Positions 11,110 to 23,195 of a stretch of 64,000 nucleotides of DNA are shown in pieces. The DNA comes from Nyssa sinensis (lineage: Eukaryota > Streptophyta > Magnoliopsida > Cornales > Nyssaceae), in contig CM018052.1 in assembly GCA_008638375.1 (NCBI GenBank), positions 20,130,571 to 20,194,570 of the forward strand. The letters run 5' to 3'. How positions within the stretch are numbered: the stretch's first letter is position 1; every line of letters starts with the position of its first letter. Under the pieces are notes generated by a model that saw nothing but the letters and a program-made list of their open reading frames with translations, was not told the DNA's origin and did not search any database. The translations under genes were made by a program, and so were the position numbers.

Positions 11110-13731
11110 ATGGCACAGAGACATGCAACTGTATGTCTAATCTTGGGAGGTAATACATTTTATGGGGAAGAAGGGTTTTCTTATGATGTGCGTACTCTGA
11201 GAACATGTGTAAGATTATATCATGACGTTACTTACACTTAATTGGTGGATTGCGTTTCTAATGGGTTGTAGTTGGATCAAAATTTATGTCACTTAAAAAT
11301 GACCTGTAGATTTCCATCAGTAGGACCACACATGACAAAATATATGCCATTGAAAATTGTTGACAATAACATTGTTGAAGCAATGGTTGGTGCTATATTT
11401 GAGAATGAACAAATATGTAGTATCGACTTGTATGTGGAAACAGAGAATTGGAACCAAGGTTGGGGAACCAGTCAGGTGCCAAGACCATTCACTAGATTGC
11501 TAACACAAGACTATGGGAATGAATCACATGATATACCGATAGAGGAGTTTTCGATGATAGAGGAGTTTCCGCCCCAACAGTCAAATATGTCAAACTTACC
11601 ATATAATGATGGAACACAACAGTTTCATTCAATACTGACTCGTGAAACTGTTGTTCAAGAAGTGGCTATGACGAAGGATTCTTCCTGGGCTTACAGAGGG
11701 GTTGACGTAAACCTCAGTTCATACAACTTAGTCGAGGAGGCGGAGTAGGAGGAAGAAAGGATGATGGATGACTTCGGTGAAGATGATGAGGAAGATGAAG
11801 AAGCTGTATTAGGCCAAGTTTCTGATGTAATGCATGTCGAATCTCGAATGTATGAGGCTATGTCACCATTTTTCACTACTATAGAGTTGCTTAATTAAAC
11901 CTTGGATAGTAGCTCTTTACTTCATGGCTATGTATGGGACCCGATGAGGAATGAGTTTTCAAAGGGTCTAGTGTTCGCTGACAAGGTTCAATTGAGAAAT
12001 GCTATACAAATGTATTCCATCAGAACACACCAGCAATACGAGGTTGTGGAAACAAACTCAAGAATATGGTCTCTACGATGTAAAATGCGTGATGAGTGTG
12101 GTTGCCAGTGGAGAATGCGTGCCTGTAAGAGGAAGAAGCATGGGTGGTTTGAAATAACAAAGTTTGAAGGACCCCACACTTGCTTATATCCGGGTCTAAA
12201 CAGGGATCATAGGCAGTGGGATTCCATATTGATAGGGGCTGAAATCCAAGGGCTTGTAAAAGCGGATCCATCTCTCAAAATAGTTGTTATCAAAGACTAT
12301 GTGCAATATAAATTTAACTACAAAGTCTCTTATAAGAAGGCTTGGATGGCGAAGCAAAAAGCTGTGGCAAGGGTTTTTGGAGATTAGGACTCCTCGTACA
12401 ATTTTTTGCCAAAATTTATGGGCGCATTGAAAAAATACAATGATGGAACAATTATGAAGTGGCAGACTTTTTATACTGTCTTAGCTGATGATGTGATATA
12501 CATAAGGTATTTTGGGCATTCAAACCATCAATTGAATGGTTTAGCTACTGTTAGTCGATTATTAATATAGGTGTTACGTTTTTATATGGGAGATATAAGG
12601 GGAAGTTGCTAATTGCAATAGGAGCAAATGGAAACAATCAAATTTTTCCCCTTATATTTGCCATCGTTGACGAGGAGAGTTACGGTAGTTGGAGTTGGTT
12701 CCTCGAGCATTTGAAGGATTATGTCATCTGAGATAAGGAAGGTATTTGTTTGATTTTTGATAGACAAAATAGGATCTTTGCAGCTGTTAATGCCTCTAAT
12801 TCTAGATGGAAACCGCCCTAGTCATATCATCGTTTTTGCTTTCAACATGTTCAGAGCAATTTTAACAGTAGGTTTAAGAATGCACACTTGAAGAGATTGG
12901 TGTGGATTTCCGGTTGTACTCATCAAATTCAAAAATTTGATCAAGTCATGGAAGAAGGTAAGATCAATAAAGATGCGAGGGAATATTTGATGAATATTTT
13001 GGCAGATTAGTGGAGTATTGCTCATGATAATGGTCGTCACTATGGGATATAGACGACTAATATATCCGAGGTCTTCAATGGTGTCTTGAATAGAGTAAGA
13101 AACTTGCCTAGCACTGCATGTGTTGTGCTTATATTTGAGTGCGTGATTCACTACTTCAATGTAAGATGACTATTTAGCTTTGGACGGTGTACGTAAAAAC
13201 TATACGTATACTCCTTATGTATTTCAAAGGATTACTCGGAATCAGGAAAAGGCTGGACGTCACAAGTTAACACTATATAACTCCAGGCTTGGAATTATGA
13301 GGGTTTTAACAAGGAAGGGTAATGCTCAAGTGGTTAATCTTAATGAGTGCACTTGCAGTTGTGGGAAGTGGAGTATTTACAGGATTCTTTGTTCCCATGT
13401 AATCGCAGTTATGGTAGACTTGAGAGTATCTTATGACGAATTTGTGGATGAATGTTATTGTATTGGCGCGTACGAGAAGATATGGGAATCATAATTTTAT
13501 CCACTCCACCGTGAGGGTTATTGAGAAACACCATCTGATCCAAGAATATGCCATAATCCCGCCCTTCTACGGAGAATGGGTCATCCTAGGTCATCACAAC
13601 TTAGGAATGAGATGGACCTCAGAGAAGTCGTTACACGTAATCATTGTGGTATATGTAGGCAAACTAGTCATGATCGTCGCTCTTGTCCTAATAACAACCA
13701 TCCCGATGCTGCCATTAGTTCTTCAGATTAA
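11110..13731 (+). pseudogene. Decayed MULE (Mutator-like) transposase
   Basis: A broken reading frame of about 870 codons from ATGGCACAGAG at 11110. The N-terminal part (SYDV, CRFPSVG, PLKIVDNN) is typical of plant MULE proteins. A MuDR-type DNA-binding domain follows at 11902-12387 (FADKVQLRNAI, CGCQWRMRAC, GPHTC). The transposase core lies at about 12510-13150 (LYGRYKGKLLIA, CFQH, SEVFNGVLN), then a SWIM zinc finger at about 13345-13410 (CTCSCGKW...LCSHV) and a terminal CCHC knuckle near 13650 (CGICRQTSHDRRSC) before TAA at 13729. Defects: in-frame stops at about 11239, 11269, 11746, 11896, 12385 and 12552, more further on, and a frameshift near 12505. The expected DGT around the first catalytic Asp reads GVT at 12570-12578. 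The stops look mainly like CAA/CAG/TGG converted by C-to-T or G-to-A changes. It cannot encode an active enzyme. Confidence 0.85.
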
Positions 13732-13911
13732 TGAACTTGTATGTAGTTATGGGATTTAATGAACTTATTGTACTTATTGCAGCACAAAAATATGTATGTA
13801 TTTGTAGGATTTAATGAACTTATTGTACTTCTTTTATTTAGTGAAAGACTAATTTATCTTTTTGTATGATCTATTTCAATATATTATCTAATATATTTCT
13901 CTTAGTTACAT

Positions 13912-16525
13912 ATGGATCAACGGAGAGAGTTACCTGACCCAGGCCCTAGTGATCGATCAATGTTATATTTATAGTCACCGCATCGCTCCACAACTATTTG
14001 GGAGGGTCGTGACTTGCACTTATTGCATTGTCAGTGCATTGAGGCATCTCTACGTAGAGTAGTACGTAACTTAGACACACGGGTTCTTCGATGTTTGATG
14101 AGGGCGGGTTTCTACAGGGTGTATTGGTTAGGCTTCATGGCACTAGATTGGAGCCTCGTCACTGCACTCATCGAGCGGTGGCGAGTTAAGACTCATACAT
14201 TCCATCTGCATGTGGGTGAGACTACCATTACACTATAGGATGTTGTAATATTACTTGGGTTGCCAGTTAATGGAGACGCGGTTACAGGCCGGGATGTTCA
14301 AAGGACTATTCCCGAGTGGCAGTAGTTGTGCCACGACGTACTCGGGATTACTCCACCTGCTATTGTTTTTAATGGATCACGTCTTAAGTTGAGTGCATTG
14401 ACGCACCGTTTAGCACAACCAATCCCCGATGACGCTGACGACAGATTTATCGAGGCGTACAACAAGACATACATTATGGTTTAGCTAGGTGGATGCATTA
14501 TGTTTAAAATTGGTAACAATGCATTATGTTCAGGACATACCTACTAGGATCGAGGCAACATGTATTGGTGGTCCACTTGTTCTTCTACAGGAATGAATTG
14601 CTAACATTATGTTTAAAATTTTATATTCAATGTTTATAAAATGAATTAAAGTTGCCATCCCATTTATGTTGTTACACTTTCTCCAGCTATGGGCTTGGGA
14701 GGGACTTCGCTATATTAGAGTAAAGCGTCGTGCTATACATCCATGGGCACCATCCCCACCGACAGCAGCAGGCTTACCTTGTGCTCCCCGAGGATGCAGT
14801 TATATAGTATGCTTTCAATTATTATACTTTCTTTTTGTTGTATTCGATTAATTATTTTCTTCTTATAAAATTTAATTTAATATATAGTTTAGCTTACATA
14901 AAATTTCTCAAGTATAGGTGGGATGTCCCTCACGGCCATAAGGACACCCCTGCCCGCAGTCTACAACATTACCGAGACCAGTTAGACCAGATGAGGCCGG
15001 ACCATGTATGCACATAATTATGTGATATAACATGTAACAATAATTGAAATATAAAAAATGGTATTAGTACTATTCAAACTGACCACATGTTTAACATAAT
15101 GTAGATGATTTGGGAGCCATATATTGCAGATGTCATGCAGTCATTGCCCGATTACTGCCTCAGTAGTCAGGCAATTTGGGTTGCACGCATGCCACTGATT
15201 TACTTTGCAATTGTTGAGTGGCACTTCCCAAACTGCGTCGTACGGCAGTTCAGACTAGCGCAAAGCATACCGACTACATGTGATCTAGCCAGGAGCTACA
15301 TGCTATTGACATGCGAGGGAGGCATGGATATGATTGGTCAGATCGTCACACGGCATATATTGCCCTTTGGGACTAGCGTCTCCACCACCTCGTGATTGGG
15401 GATGGTTCAGAGGGAGGTAGTATAGGGTGTATCGATGCCTATATGTTATGGTACACAGGTATTACTCGGAGATTGATCGGGCCAGTTATTCAGATACTAG
15501 TAGTTGGATTCCAACCCTTAGGTAACATTAGACATCTACTGGTATTATAAATATCTCTTATACAACCCACTCGTGACTTGCACCTACTTCTCATTATTTA
15601 TTGATGAATTTAATTTTTTTCAAGAGGATACTGTGACACGTATATCTCAGATTTCAGATATCCCTGAGCGTGTTGATATTGGTGGTACATTTGCGTAGGA
15701 GTTGTTCGATGTGGTACGCCGTATCCATGACGTAGCTACAGCATGCTTGGTTGCTATTGACGAGGATCGGCGATTGCATGATCAGGAGGGCCAACAGTAC
15801 ACATAGTTAGAGCCATTAGCAAAGCACCGTAATCAGCCACAGTCACGGGAGACATTCGACACGATTTTATCTTATTCTTGGAGCATACCTATGACTGCTA
15901 CAGGTATGGCTTCACATCAGTCCTCCCTTATATTAGCACGACGATTATTACCGTATGTCATGGAGCCTGACCCTGTGCAGGACGGGGTGATGATGGGGTG
16001 GAGTAGCAGATGGATGATGCCCTAGTGCATCAGCCAACACGATACGATATAGAGCAGACTTACAAGCAGATGGATGATGTTCCAGTGCAGGAGCGGGCAC
16101 AACATGATATAGATGAGGTAGAATAGCAGATGGATGCTATCCCAGGGCAGGAGGCAGCACGTCATGAGATTGAAGAGGTGGAGCAACAAGTGGATGTTGT
16201 CCCAGTGTAGGAGACAACATGTCAAGAGATTGAAGAGGTGGAGCAACAGGTGGATGATGTCCTCGTGAAGGAGCCAGGATATGAGGGGATGGAGGTAGAG
16301 TGCGTGATATAGGCTGCTGAAATAGAGTTGCAGCTTTGAGCACCTCCCCACTCGGTGGGGCTTGTCTAGGGTGCCATAGTTGGAGATGATGTACAACCAA
16401 AACTACAAGAGGGTCTAAATGATAATAGAGTGTATAAGAAACGAAGGACTACACGAGGCAGAGGAGGTGGGCATGGACCCGAGGTCACTGGTCCACACAC
16501 ATTGATGAGAATTCGTCACAGTTGA
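13912..16525 (+). pseudogene. Decayed plant mobile domain (MAIN-like) gene, partner of the MULE
   Basis: It starts ATGGATCAACGG at 13912, only 180 bp after the transposase stop and on the same strand. The text includes RRELPDPGP, ARLY-type spacing, HTFHLHVGETTITL, VVILLGLPV, LWAWEGLRYIRVKRR, RWDVPHGHK, HYRDQLDQMRPD, WEPYIADVMQSLPDYC and VEWHFPNCVVRQF. These blocks are the hallmark of the plant mobile domain found in MAIN/MAIL proteins and in many MULE and gypsy elements. Coding blocks are separated by AT-rich introns near 14490-14690 and 14820-14920. The C-terminal region carries 20-residue repeats and ends TRGRGGG...RIRHS at 16525. Stops at about 13972, 14325 and elsewhere (CAG to TAG type) show it is dead. 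Co-orientation suggests it belongs to the same transposon. Confidence 0.75.
16007..16306 (+). repeat. 60-bp coding minisatellite, five units
   Basis: Five head-to-tail units of exactly 60 bp start at 16007, 16067, 16127, 16187 and 16247. Each begins CA(G/A)(A/G)TGGATG and encodes about 20 acidic and Gln-rich residues of the type QQMDDVPVQE...IEEVE. The constant 3n length keeps the frame, so the array expanded while it was coding. Units 3 and 4 are the most alike. It forms the acidic tail of the mobile-domain protein. Confidence 0.9.
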
Positions 16526-17547
16526 CTCAGGTCATGTTGTAGCCTCCACGAAGCAGACTAGTACGACAAAAGAAAAAAACCAACATGTGGCACTTGACTT
16601 GTAGAAATATCACATCTTTGGAAAGAGTACATGAGTGGAATGAGAACTTAGAATGGTGGCTAGAATTAGAATGGTGAGTAGAAATTACATGGTAGAGCTT
16701 AGAATGTAAAATCTAAATTAAATAGCACCCCCAGATATGCCTTATGAACAACAATTTGAGAACTTAGAATGGTGCTTGAAAGTTTTAGATATACTAATTT
16801 CTATTTTGTACAATCCATTGTTTTGAAACAAATTTGTTTTCGGCCTAATCTTCTTATTATTTTTTGAATTATTCATGTGTTAATAGGCCCTTGAGTTGCA
16901 CGTGGAGATTCATAAGCATGGTTTAGGCCAGCAGGCTATAGGTACAGAACCCCCCTCCACCTCTTCAAGTGCAAAGGTATTATCTCTAGATTGTCCCCAT
17001 TATTTGGCTATTTAAATGAGGTTTTCATTGTACATAATGCTATTATTGCTCATTTTATACATAACTCTAATGAGCATTGAATCCCTTTGAATAAATGGAA
17101 GAGCTTTCGGGGACGACCATTGGTTGAAAATGTGAATGGGATATTTTGGTTATTATTTTTGGGGAAAAAAAGGACCTTTTTTAAATTTTATTTTATTATA
17201 TCTCTTTTTACTTCAGGTGGGCTGGACAGTGTTTAGCTTTTAATTTGCCCTAGTGCTCCATTTAAGTTTGAGTTGAATTTGCGGGGGCTATAGGTGGGTC
17301 ATTTTCAAATAGCTAATGGTTGTGGATAAGCATGGTTCTAAAAAGAGGGCTGCTAGTGATCGTCACTTTGTCAAACTAGGAATCGACACAACTAAAACCC
17401 AAAGAATTACTTGCAAAGAAAAAGAAAAGAAAAGAAAAACTAAAAAAAATAATAATTGAAAAACAGAAATGCCATGGCTATAACCCTACAAGCCCTCATC
17501 GAGATAGAATTCTTGTAATTATCGGATCAACAACCGTCGTCTCTGAA
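16526..17547. other. Stretch after the MULE with one candidate exon
   Basis: Mostly AT-rich sequence without recognised genes. The one exon-like segment is listed separately (16887-16976). No right-end terminal repeat of the MULE was found. Confidence 0.4.
16887..16976 (+). CDS. Candidate internal exon, 30 codons, possibly of the gene at 25366
   Basis: An open 90-nt segment follows TTAATAG and precedes GTATTATC, plausible acceptor and donor sites. It translates to ALELHVEIHKHGLGQ and then a Ser-rich end, SSSAK. It ends in phase 0, as the exon at 25366 begins, and its Ser/Lys end would read smoothly into TSKKKK there. If so, the intron would hold the whole copia element. No protein family was recognised and no upstream exon or ATG was found, so this is only a proposal. 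Confidence 0.22.
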
Positions 17548-18165
17548 GATTAAGGGTAAGTTTGGTACGCTGCAATGAAATAAGACAAGAATGAAATAAT
17601 ATCAGGAATAGAATGGAGCAGGAATGGAATGAGAATAATTATTCCATTCTTTTGTTTGGCTGAATACCCAATAATGGAATGACAATTACATTTCTTTGTT
17701 TGGTTTGAACCATCAAATTGTTGGAATGAAGTTAATATTAAATTAAATATTCAAAGTACTTGTACAAATTTCAAAGTTTTTATGTACATTTAATGAAAAA
17801 AAAATTCAACCTACATTTTTTTTATTTGAAAAAAAAAAAAATTCAACCTGCATTTGTTTTATTGGCAAAAAAAAAAATTTAATCTGTAATTTTTTTATTG
17901 GTTAAAAAATAAAAATAAATTCAACTTGCATTTTTTTAATTGGCAAAAAAAAAAAAATAGAAATTTTGGTAAGAAATGGAATTTGCATTCCGTGACTTTT
18001 GATAAGGAATGACGATTGTGACTTCTTTGAGAATAGTCATTGTATTTGGAATGACCATTTCTGCCTAAAAAGTCTAAACAAATACAGAAATAGAATAATA
18101 TTAAGAATGCGCATTTCATTCCTACCCTCATTTCGACTTCCCAAATATCGCCCAAGTGTCAAACC
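17548..18165. mobile_element. Possible MITE-like repeat of uncertain boundaries
   Basis: The segment opens GGGTAAGTTTGGTACGC and carries several GGAATGA/TCATTCC words in both orientations, the look of a non-autonomous DNA transposon. Inverted ends and a target duplication could not be fixed by eye. Confidence 0.25.
17795..17959 (+). repeat. Degenerate tandem repeat of about 40 bp, four units
   Basis: Four successive units have the form A-run, TTCAACCTGCAT, T-run, ATTGGC. Units differ in the A- and T-run lengths and in a few bases (CCTACAT, CCTGCAT, TCTGTAA, ACTTGCAT). Confidence 0.75.
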
Positions 18166-18638
18166 ATCTATGTTTACCATCTTGTTAGAAGGATGTTTCT
18201 CACTTTCACTTTTCTTCATCTTTCTCTAAGCTCCGAAACTTTGTATTTTTGTCTCCCTTTCATAATCAAACGCAAACTTGATTCCAAAGCCCATCATTAT
18301 CTTTTAAATCTGGTGTCCCCATTACATATATATATATACATACATACTCCATTATATATATATATATAACTTTTCATAATTTCTTCTCTGTTTTTTTTTT
18401 CTTTTTCTTCTTCCCCCAAATGTAGCTTCTCTAATTTCGTATCAAATTGACAGATTAATAGGACTTCACAACTCTTTCATCCTTCTCTCTTCCTAATTTT
18501 CTTTGTTCTATTTCATTCCTTGATTTTGTTCATGTAACTCTATTCTCAAATCAATCCATGCATTTCTCCTGAAAAAATGAAGAAAAAAAAAACTGTGCAA
18601 ACCCCAAGAACTTTTCCTTGCAATCTGTATGCAACATA
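18166..18638. other. Stretch left of the copia element, no gene
   Basis: Pyrimidine-rich and AT-rich sequence with short (TA)n tracts near 18328 and 18354. No coding content is recognised. Confidence 0.45.
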
Positions 18639-18643
18639 CATAG

Positions 18644-18909
18644 TATTAAGGAAAGTGAATCAAAAGATGAACAAGCCACCTAGCCGAGAATCATGCAAAT
18701 ATTCTCCGTAATCAGTACAGCCCAAATTTAGCACACGTTTATTATTTCATTGTTTGTAACAGCCATGTCTTGTAACAGTTGTATCTTAGTCTTAATGGCT
18801 GTATATTTCCTTAGATAGAACAATTGCTCTGTATATATATTTTTGTAAGAAATCAATACGAAGTATCTAAAAACTTTCCATTGAAACATTGTAGTGTTTA
18901 TCCTTTATA
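18644..18909 (+). repeat. Copia 5' LTR
   Basis: Its 266 bp match 23156-23421. It includes a TATATATATTTTTG region near 18832 that may act as TATA box. It begins TATTAAGG and ends CCTTTATA. Confidence 0.92.
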
Positions 18910-18920
18910 TGGTATCAGAG
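18910..18920 (+). other. Copia primer-binding site
   Basis: TGGTATCAGAG directly abuts the 5' LTR. It is complementary to the 3' end of initiator methionine tRNA, the usual primer of plant copia elements. Confidence 0.93.
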
Positions 18921-18952
18921 CCCTATGCTCAAACGAGATTTTGATCCCTCTA

Positions 18953-21900
18953 ATGGCTTCTGCATCAAACCCAAACAATCAACCCATTTCCTCTATTGAA
19001 AACCCTCTTGTTGTCTTCAATATCACTGTACAAATCAATGAGAAACTCACACCCTCCACCTTCCCTCAATGGCGTGCTCAATTTGAAGCACTCCTAATTG
19101 GCTATGATCTAATGGCCTATGTAAATGGAGAGTCTGTGTGTCCTCCCTCAGACAGCACCTCTGCATTTTTATCCAAGAAAAATCACTGGATTAGGCAGGA
19201 TAAGCTCATCCTCAGCGCCATCCTTGCATCTACTTTCCCTACAATCACTCATTTCATAGCCACAACCAAGACATCACAAGAAGCATGGAAGAAACTCAGA
19301 AATATGTATGCTAGTCGATCGCGTACAAGAGCCATGCAATTGAAAGAAAAACTGGCCTTAATCCAGCGTGGGAATCGCACGATTCCAGATTATCTTCACG
19401 CCGTCAAAGCATTAGCCGACGAAATTGCTCTCATAGATCATCCAATTTCAGATGATGATCTAACCCTATACATCCTTAAAAGATTGGGTCCAGATTTCAG
19501 GGAGATTGTTGCTCCCATTTGAGCAAGAGAGAACTCCTTTGCCTTTGAAGAACTCCATGATCTCCTTGTTAGACATGAGAGTTACCTGCGGCGTATGGAA
19601 AATGCCGCTAAGCAACTCGTCGCAGCTGCAAATTACACTACCAGGAACTCTAATTGGCATGGTAGCAATTCGGGAAGGGGACCTAACAAATCCACTGGGC
19701 CATAAAAAAATCAAGGCCCAACTCGCACAGGTAATGGCCAGCAAAGTTACCAGCGACGCCAACATAACAACTCAGGCTGCAACAACTCAGCCCACAAACG
19801 CTATCAGCCCAAGTGTTAATTCTGTGATCAATTGGGACATATAGCCAAGTCGTGTCCTCAGCTCTAGCCTAGTGAAATGTCTGCAAATTATGCTGCCACT
19901 TCAAATGCTCAAGAAAATAAATGGCTAATCGGTTCTGCAGCTTCTCACAATATCACTGGTGATTTAGCAAATCTATCTATTCATTCTGAATATGATGGAA
20001 CAGATGAAGTGGTTCTAGGTGACGGCACAGGTTTGACTGTTTCACGTATTGGTTCCTTAGCTTTACACTCACCCAAAAAAAATTTTCATTTAAATGATAC
20101 TCTTTGTGTTCCCAATCTCCACAAGAATTTAATTTCTGTTCATCATTTTACCAAACAAAATAATGTTTCCATTGAATTTCACCCGTTTCATTTTCTTGTG
20201 AAGGATCAGACCACGGGGGCGATATTACTAAGAGGGGCATGTGAAAGTGGCGTCTACACGTTTCTGAACTCGCTGGTAGCATCTCAATCCAAAATGGTTG
20301 CTAATGTGCATGAACGAACTTCAATCGATGGATGGCACAAACGCCTTGGACATCCATCATTAAAGATTGTTCAACATCTTGTTAATTTTTTTTCTCTTCC
20401 TCTTACCACAAAAAATTACCATCTTCATGTACTTCTTATTCTATTAATAAAGCACATCAACAACCATTTGGTTCCACTAGTTTTCACAGCCATGTGCCTC
20501 TTGAACTCATTTACACTGATGTTTGGGGACCCGCTTATTACACTGGGTTGGATGGTTCTAGGTATTACCTAATTCTTGTTGACCATTATACAAAATACAT
20601 GTGGTTTTATCCGATGACCCCCAATTCCAGTGTTTCAAGCATCTTTCCACAATTTAAAAATCTTGTTGAGACGCGCTTCAAGTCCAAAATAAAAAGTCTA
20701 TATTCTGACAATGGAGGAGAATTCATCCGTCTAAAAATTTTTTTATCTCTTCATGGGATAAGTCATTACACCACTGCTCCATACATACCTCAACACAACG
20801 GTGTCTCTGAACATTGACATCGTCATCTTGTGGAAACGGGTCTCATGTTATTTCATGATGCCTCATTGCCTTTATCATATTGGCCACATGCTTTTAAAAC
20901 GACCACATATCTCATAAATCATCAACCCACCCCACTACTCCAAAATAAATCCCCTTTTGAGGCACTTTTTGGTCAAAAGCCAAATTATCACAAATTAAAA
21001 AAATTTGGATGCCTTTGCTACCCTCTTCTCAAGCCGTACAATACCAACAAAATGGAGCCAAAATCCACCCCGTGCATTTTCCTTGGTTATTCTCAAAACC
21101 AAAATGCTTACAAATGCATGGAACCTTTGACCAAAAGAATTTACATCTCAAGACATGTCACATTTGATGAAATGCGGAGCCCACTACATCAGTCCTCATC
21201 CGAAGGCTAAAACCCACAATCAGCCCATCTGTGCCTCAAAATAACCCAAGCCCGTGCGTGTCTTTGTTCCTCTCTTTGTCTCATCCAATCCCGTGTTCTC
21301 GTCAGACATCCGAAATCGTCCCATCTCAAATCCCTAACCCAGTTCCCATGCCTCCATTGTGTGACCCACCTCAGACATTGTCGCTGCCAGAGAGATCGAA
21401 AACTGTTGCCACCGCTGTTGTTGCACCTTCAGGTAATATCACTCCTCCTCCTTTATCTGTTGCTCCCTTGCATTCATTGATTCCTTCACATGAATCCACT
21501 TCATCCACTGAACCCTTACAACCTGTCCAACCAACTCTGCCAAACCGAACCCATTCAATGACCACTCGGTCAATGAATAACATCTACAAGCCTAAACAAA
21601 TTCATACTATCACCAAACACCCCTTGCCATCCTCCATTGAACCAACATGTGTCAGTCAAGCTGTGTCTCGCCCATAGTGGCGTGAGGCCTTGTCTTCTGA
21701 GCTCACGGCTCTTATGCACCATGGTACATGGGAGTTGGTACCACCACCTAAAAATTGCCATCTAGTGGGCTGTAAGTGGGTTTTTAGAGTAAAGAGGAAA
21801 GCTAATGGCTCAATTGACAGATTCAAGGCCAGACTTGTGGCCAAGGGCTATAATCAACGCCCAGGTCTTGATTATAAGGAAATTTATAGTCCTGTTGTCA

Positions 21901-23195
21901 AACCTGTAACAATTAGAATATTGTTAACAATTACAATGATCAATGGTTGGGATTTAAGGCAAATGGATGTAAACAATGCCTTTTTACATGGTCAATTGGA
22001 TGAAATTGTCTATATGAAGCAACCTCCAGGCTTCAAGGATCTATCTAAACCTGACCATGTTTGTAGATTGCGGAAGGCGATATATGGGCTTAAACAAGCT
22101 CCAAGAGCATGGTATTCTGTTCTTAAATCTGTCATTGTTGCTCTTGGGTTCACAAATTCTCATACTGATTCATCTTTGTTTGTTTACTCACATTCTTCCA
22201 TTACCTGTTATCTCCTTGTGTATGTTGATGATCTGGTCATTACGGGAAATGATAAAAAATTTATATCATCTGTCATTGGCAAACTTGGTGATCAGTTTTC
22301 ATTCCTCGGAGTGGAAGTTATCCCTACACGTGCAGGTTTATTCCTATCACAACACAAATATGTTCGTGATATTTTGGCAAGCACAAATATGCTTGGTGCA
22401 AAAGATGTCTCTACTCCCCTCTCCACAAGTACCTCTCTTCATCTATTGGATGGGACTGCTGCAGTGGACAGCACTGAATATAGGCATCTTTTTGGAAGTT
22501 TGCAATATCTATCACTAACGCGCCTAGATATCTCTTTTTCCGTCAACAAACTCTTACAGTTTATGCATAAGCCTACTGTTACACACTAGACAACAACAAA
22601 AAGATTACTTCGGTACCTAAAGCACACAATATTCCATGGAATCCAACTGAAGAAATCAGTAACACCTTATTTGACAACTTATAGTGATGCTGACTGGGCG
22701 AGAAATCAAGATGACAGAAAATCAACCTCAGCCTACATCACATTTCTTGGCTCTAATCCAATTTCCTGGAGCTCTAAGAAACAACGTGTAGTTGCTAGAT
22801 CATCTACCGAGGCAGAATACCGAGCATTGGCAAATGTAGCAGCTAAAATTGTATGGCTACTAAATCTATTCAAAGAACTTGGCTTCGCAATCAAAACAGC
22901 ACCATCTCTTCTCTGTGATAATCTTGGTGCCACTCACTTAAGCTTTAACCCAGTGCAACACTTTAGAATAAAGCATATTCAAATTGATCTTCATTTTGTT
23001 CGAGATTTAGTTCAAAGAAATCTGCTCAAAGTCTGTCACGTGCATACTCAGGATCAACTGGCAGATCTAATGACAAAACCCCTGTCACGGCAAAGAACAG
23101 AAATTCTAAGGAACAAGATTGTCCTTGTTGATGGCAGCCCAATCTTGCGGGGGCGTATTAAGGAAAGTGAATCAAAAGATGAACAAGCCACCTAG
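18953..23195 (+). pseudogene. Copia gag-pol polyprotein, broken
   Basis: The frame starts at ATGGCTTCTGC (18953). Gag covers about 19000-19540 (FPQWRAQFEALLIG, RTRAMQLKEKL). A CCHC knuckle near 19820-19860 has its second position turned into TAA. The protease motif expected as DSGASH reads GSAASH at about 19933. Integrase shows HKRLGHPS, TDVWGP, SDNGGEF and PQHNGVSEH, with a frameshift near 20420 and a TGA at about 20816. Reverse transcriptase starts near 21676 (GCKWVFRVKRK, LLVYVDDLVI with intact YVDD), with a short in-frame loss before SFLGVEV. RNase H has YSDADWA, SSTEAEYRAL and CDN. Other stops lie at 19520, about 19703, 19867, 21675 and 22587. The last frame runs into the 3' LTR and ends at 23195. 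Confidence 0.93.

Noticed and set aside
16022..16400. Minus-strand frames of 124 and 87 codons with repetitive protein
   Set aside because: They arise from the 60-bp coding repeat read backwards.
18910..18920. tRNA-like word TGGTATCAGAG
   Set aside because: It is the retrotransposon primer-binding site; no tRNA fold surrounds it.
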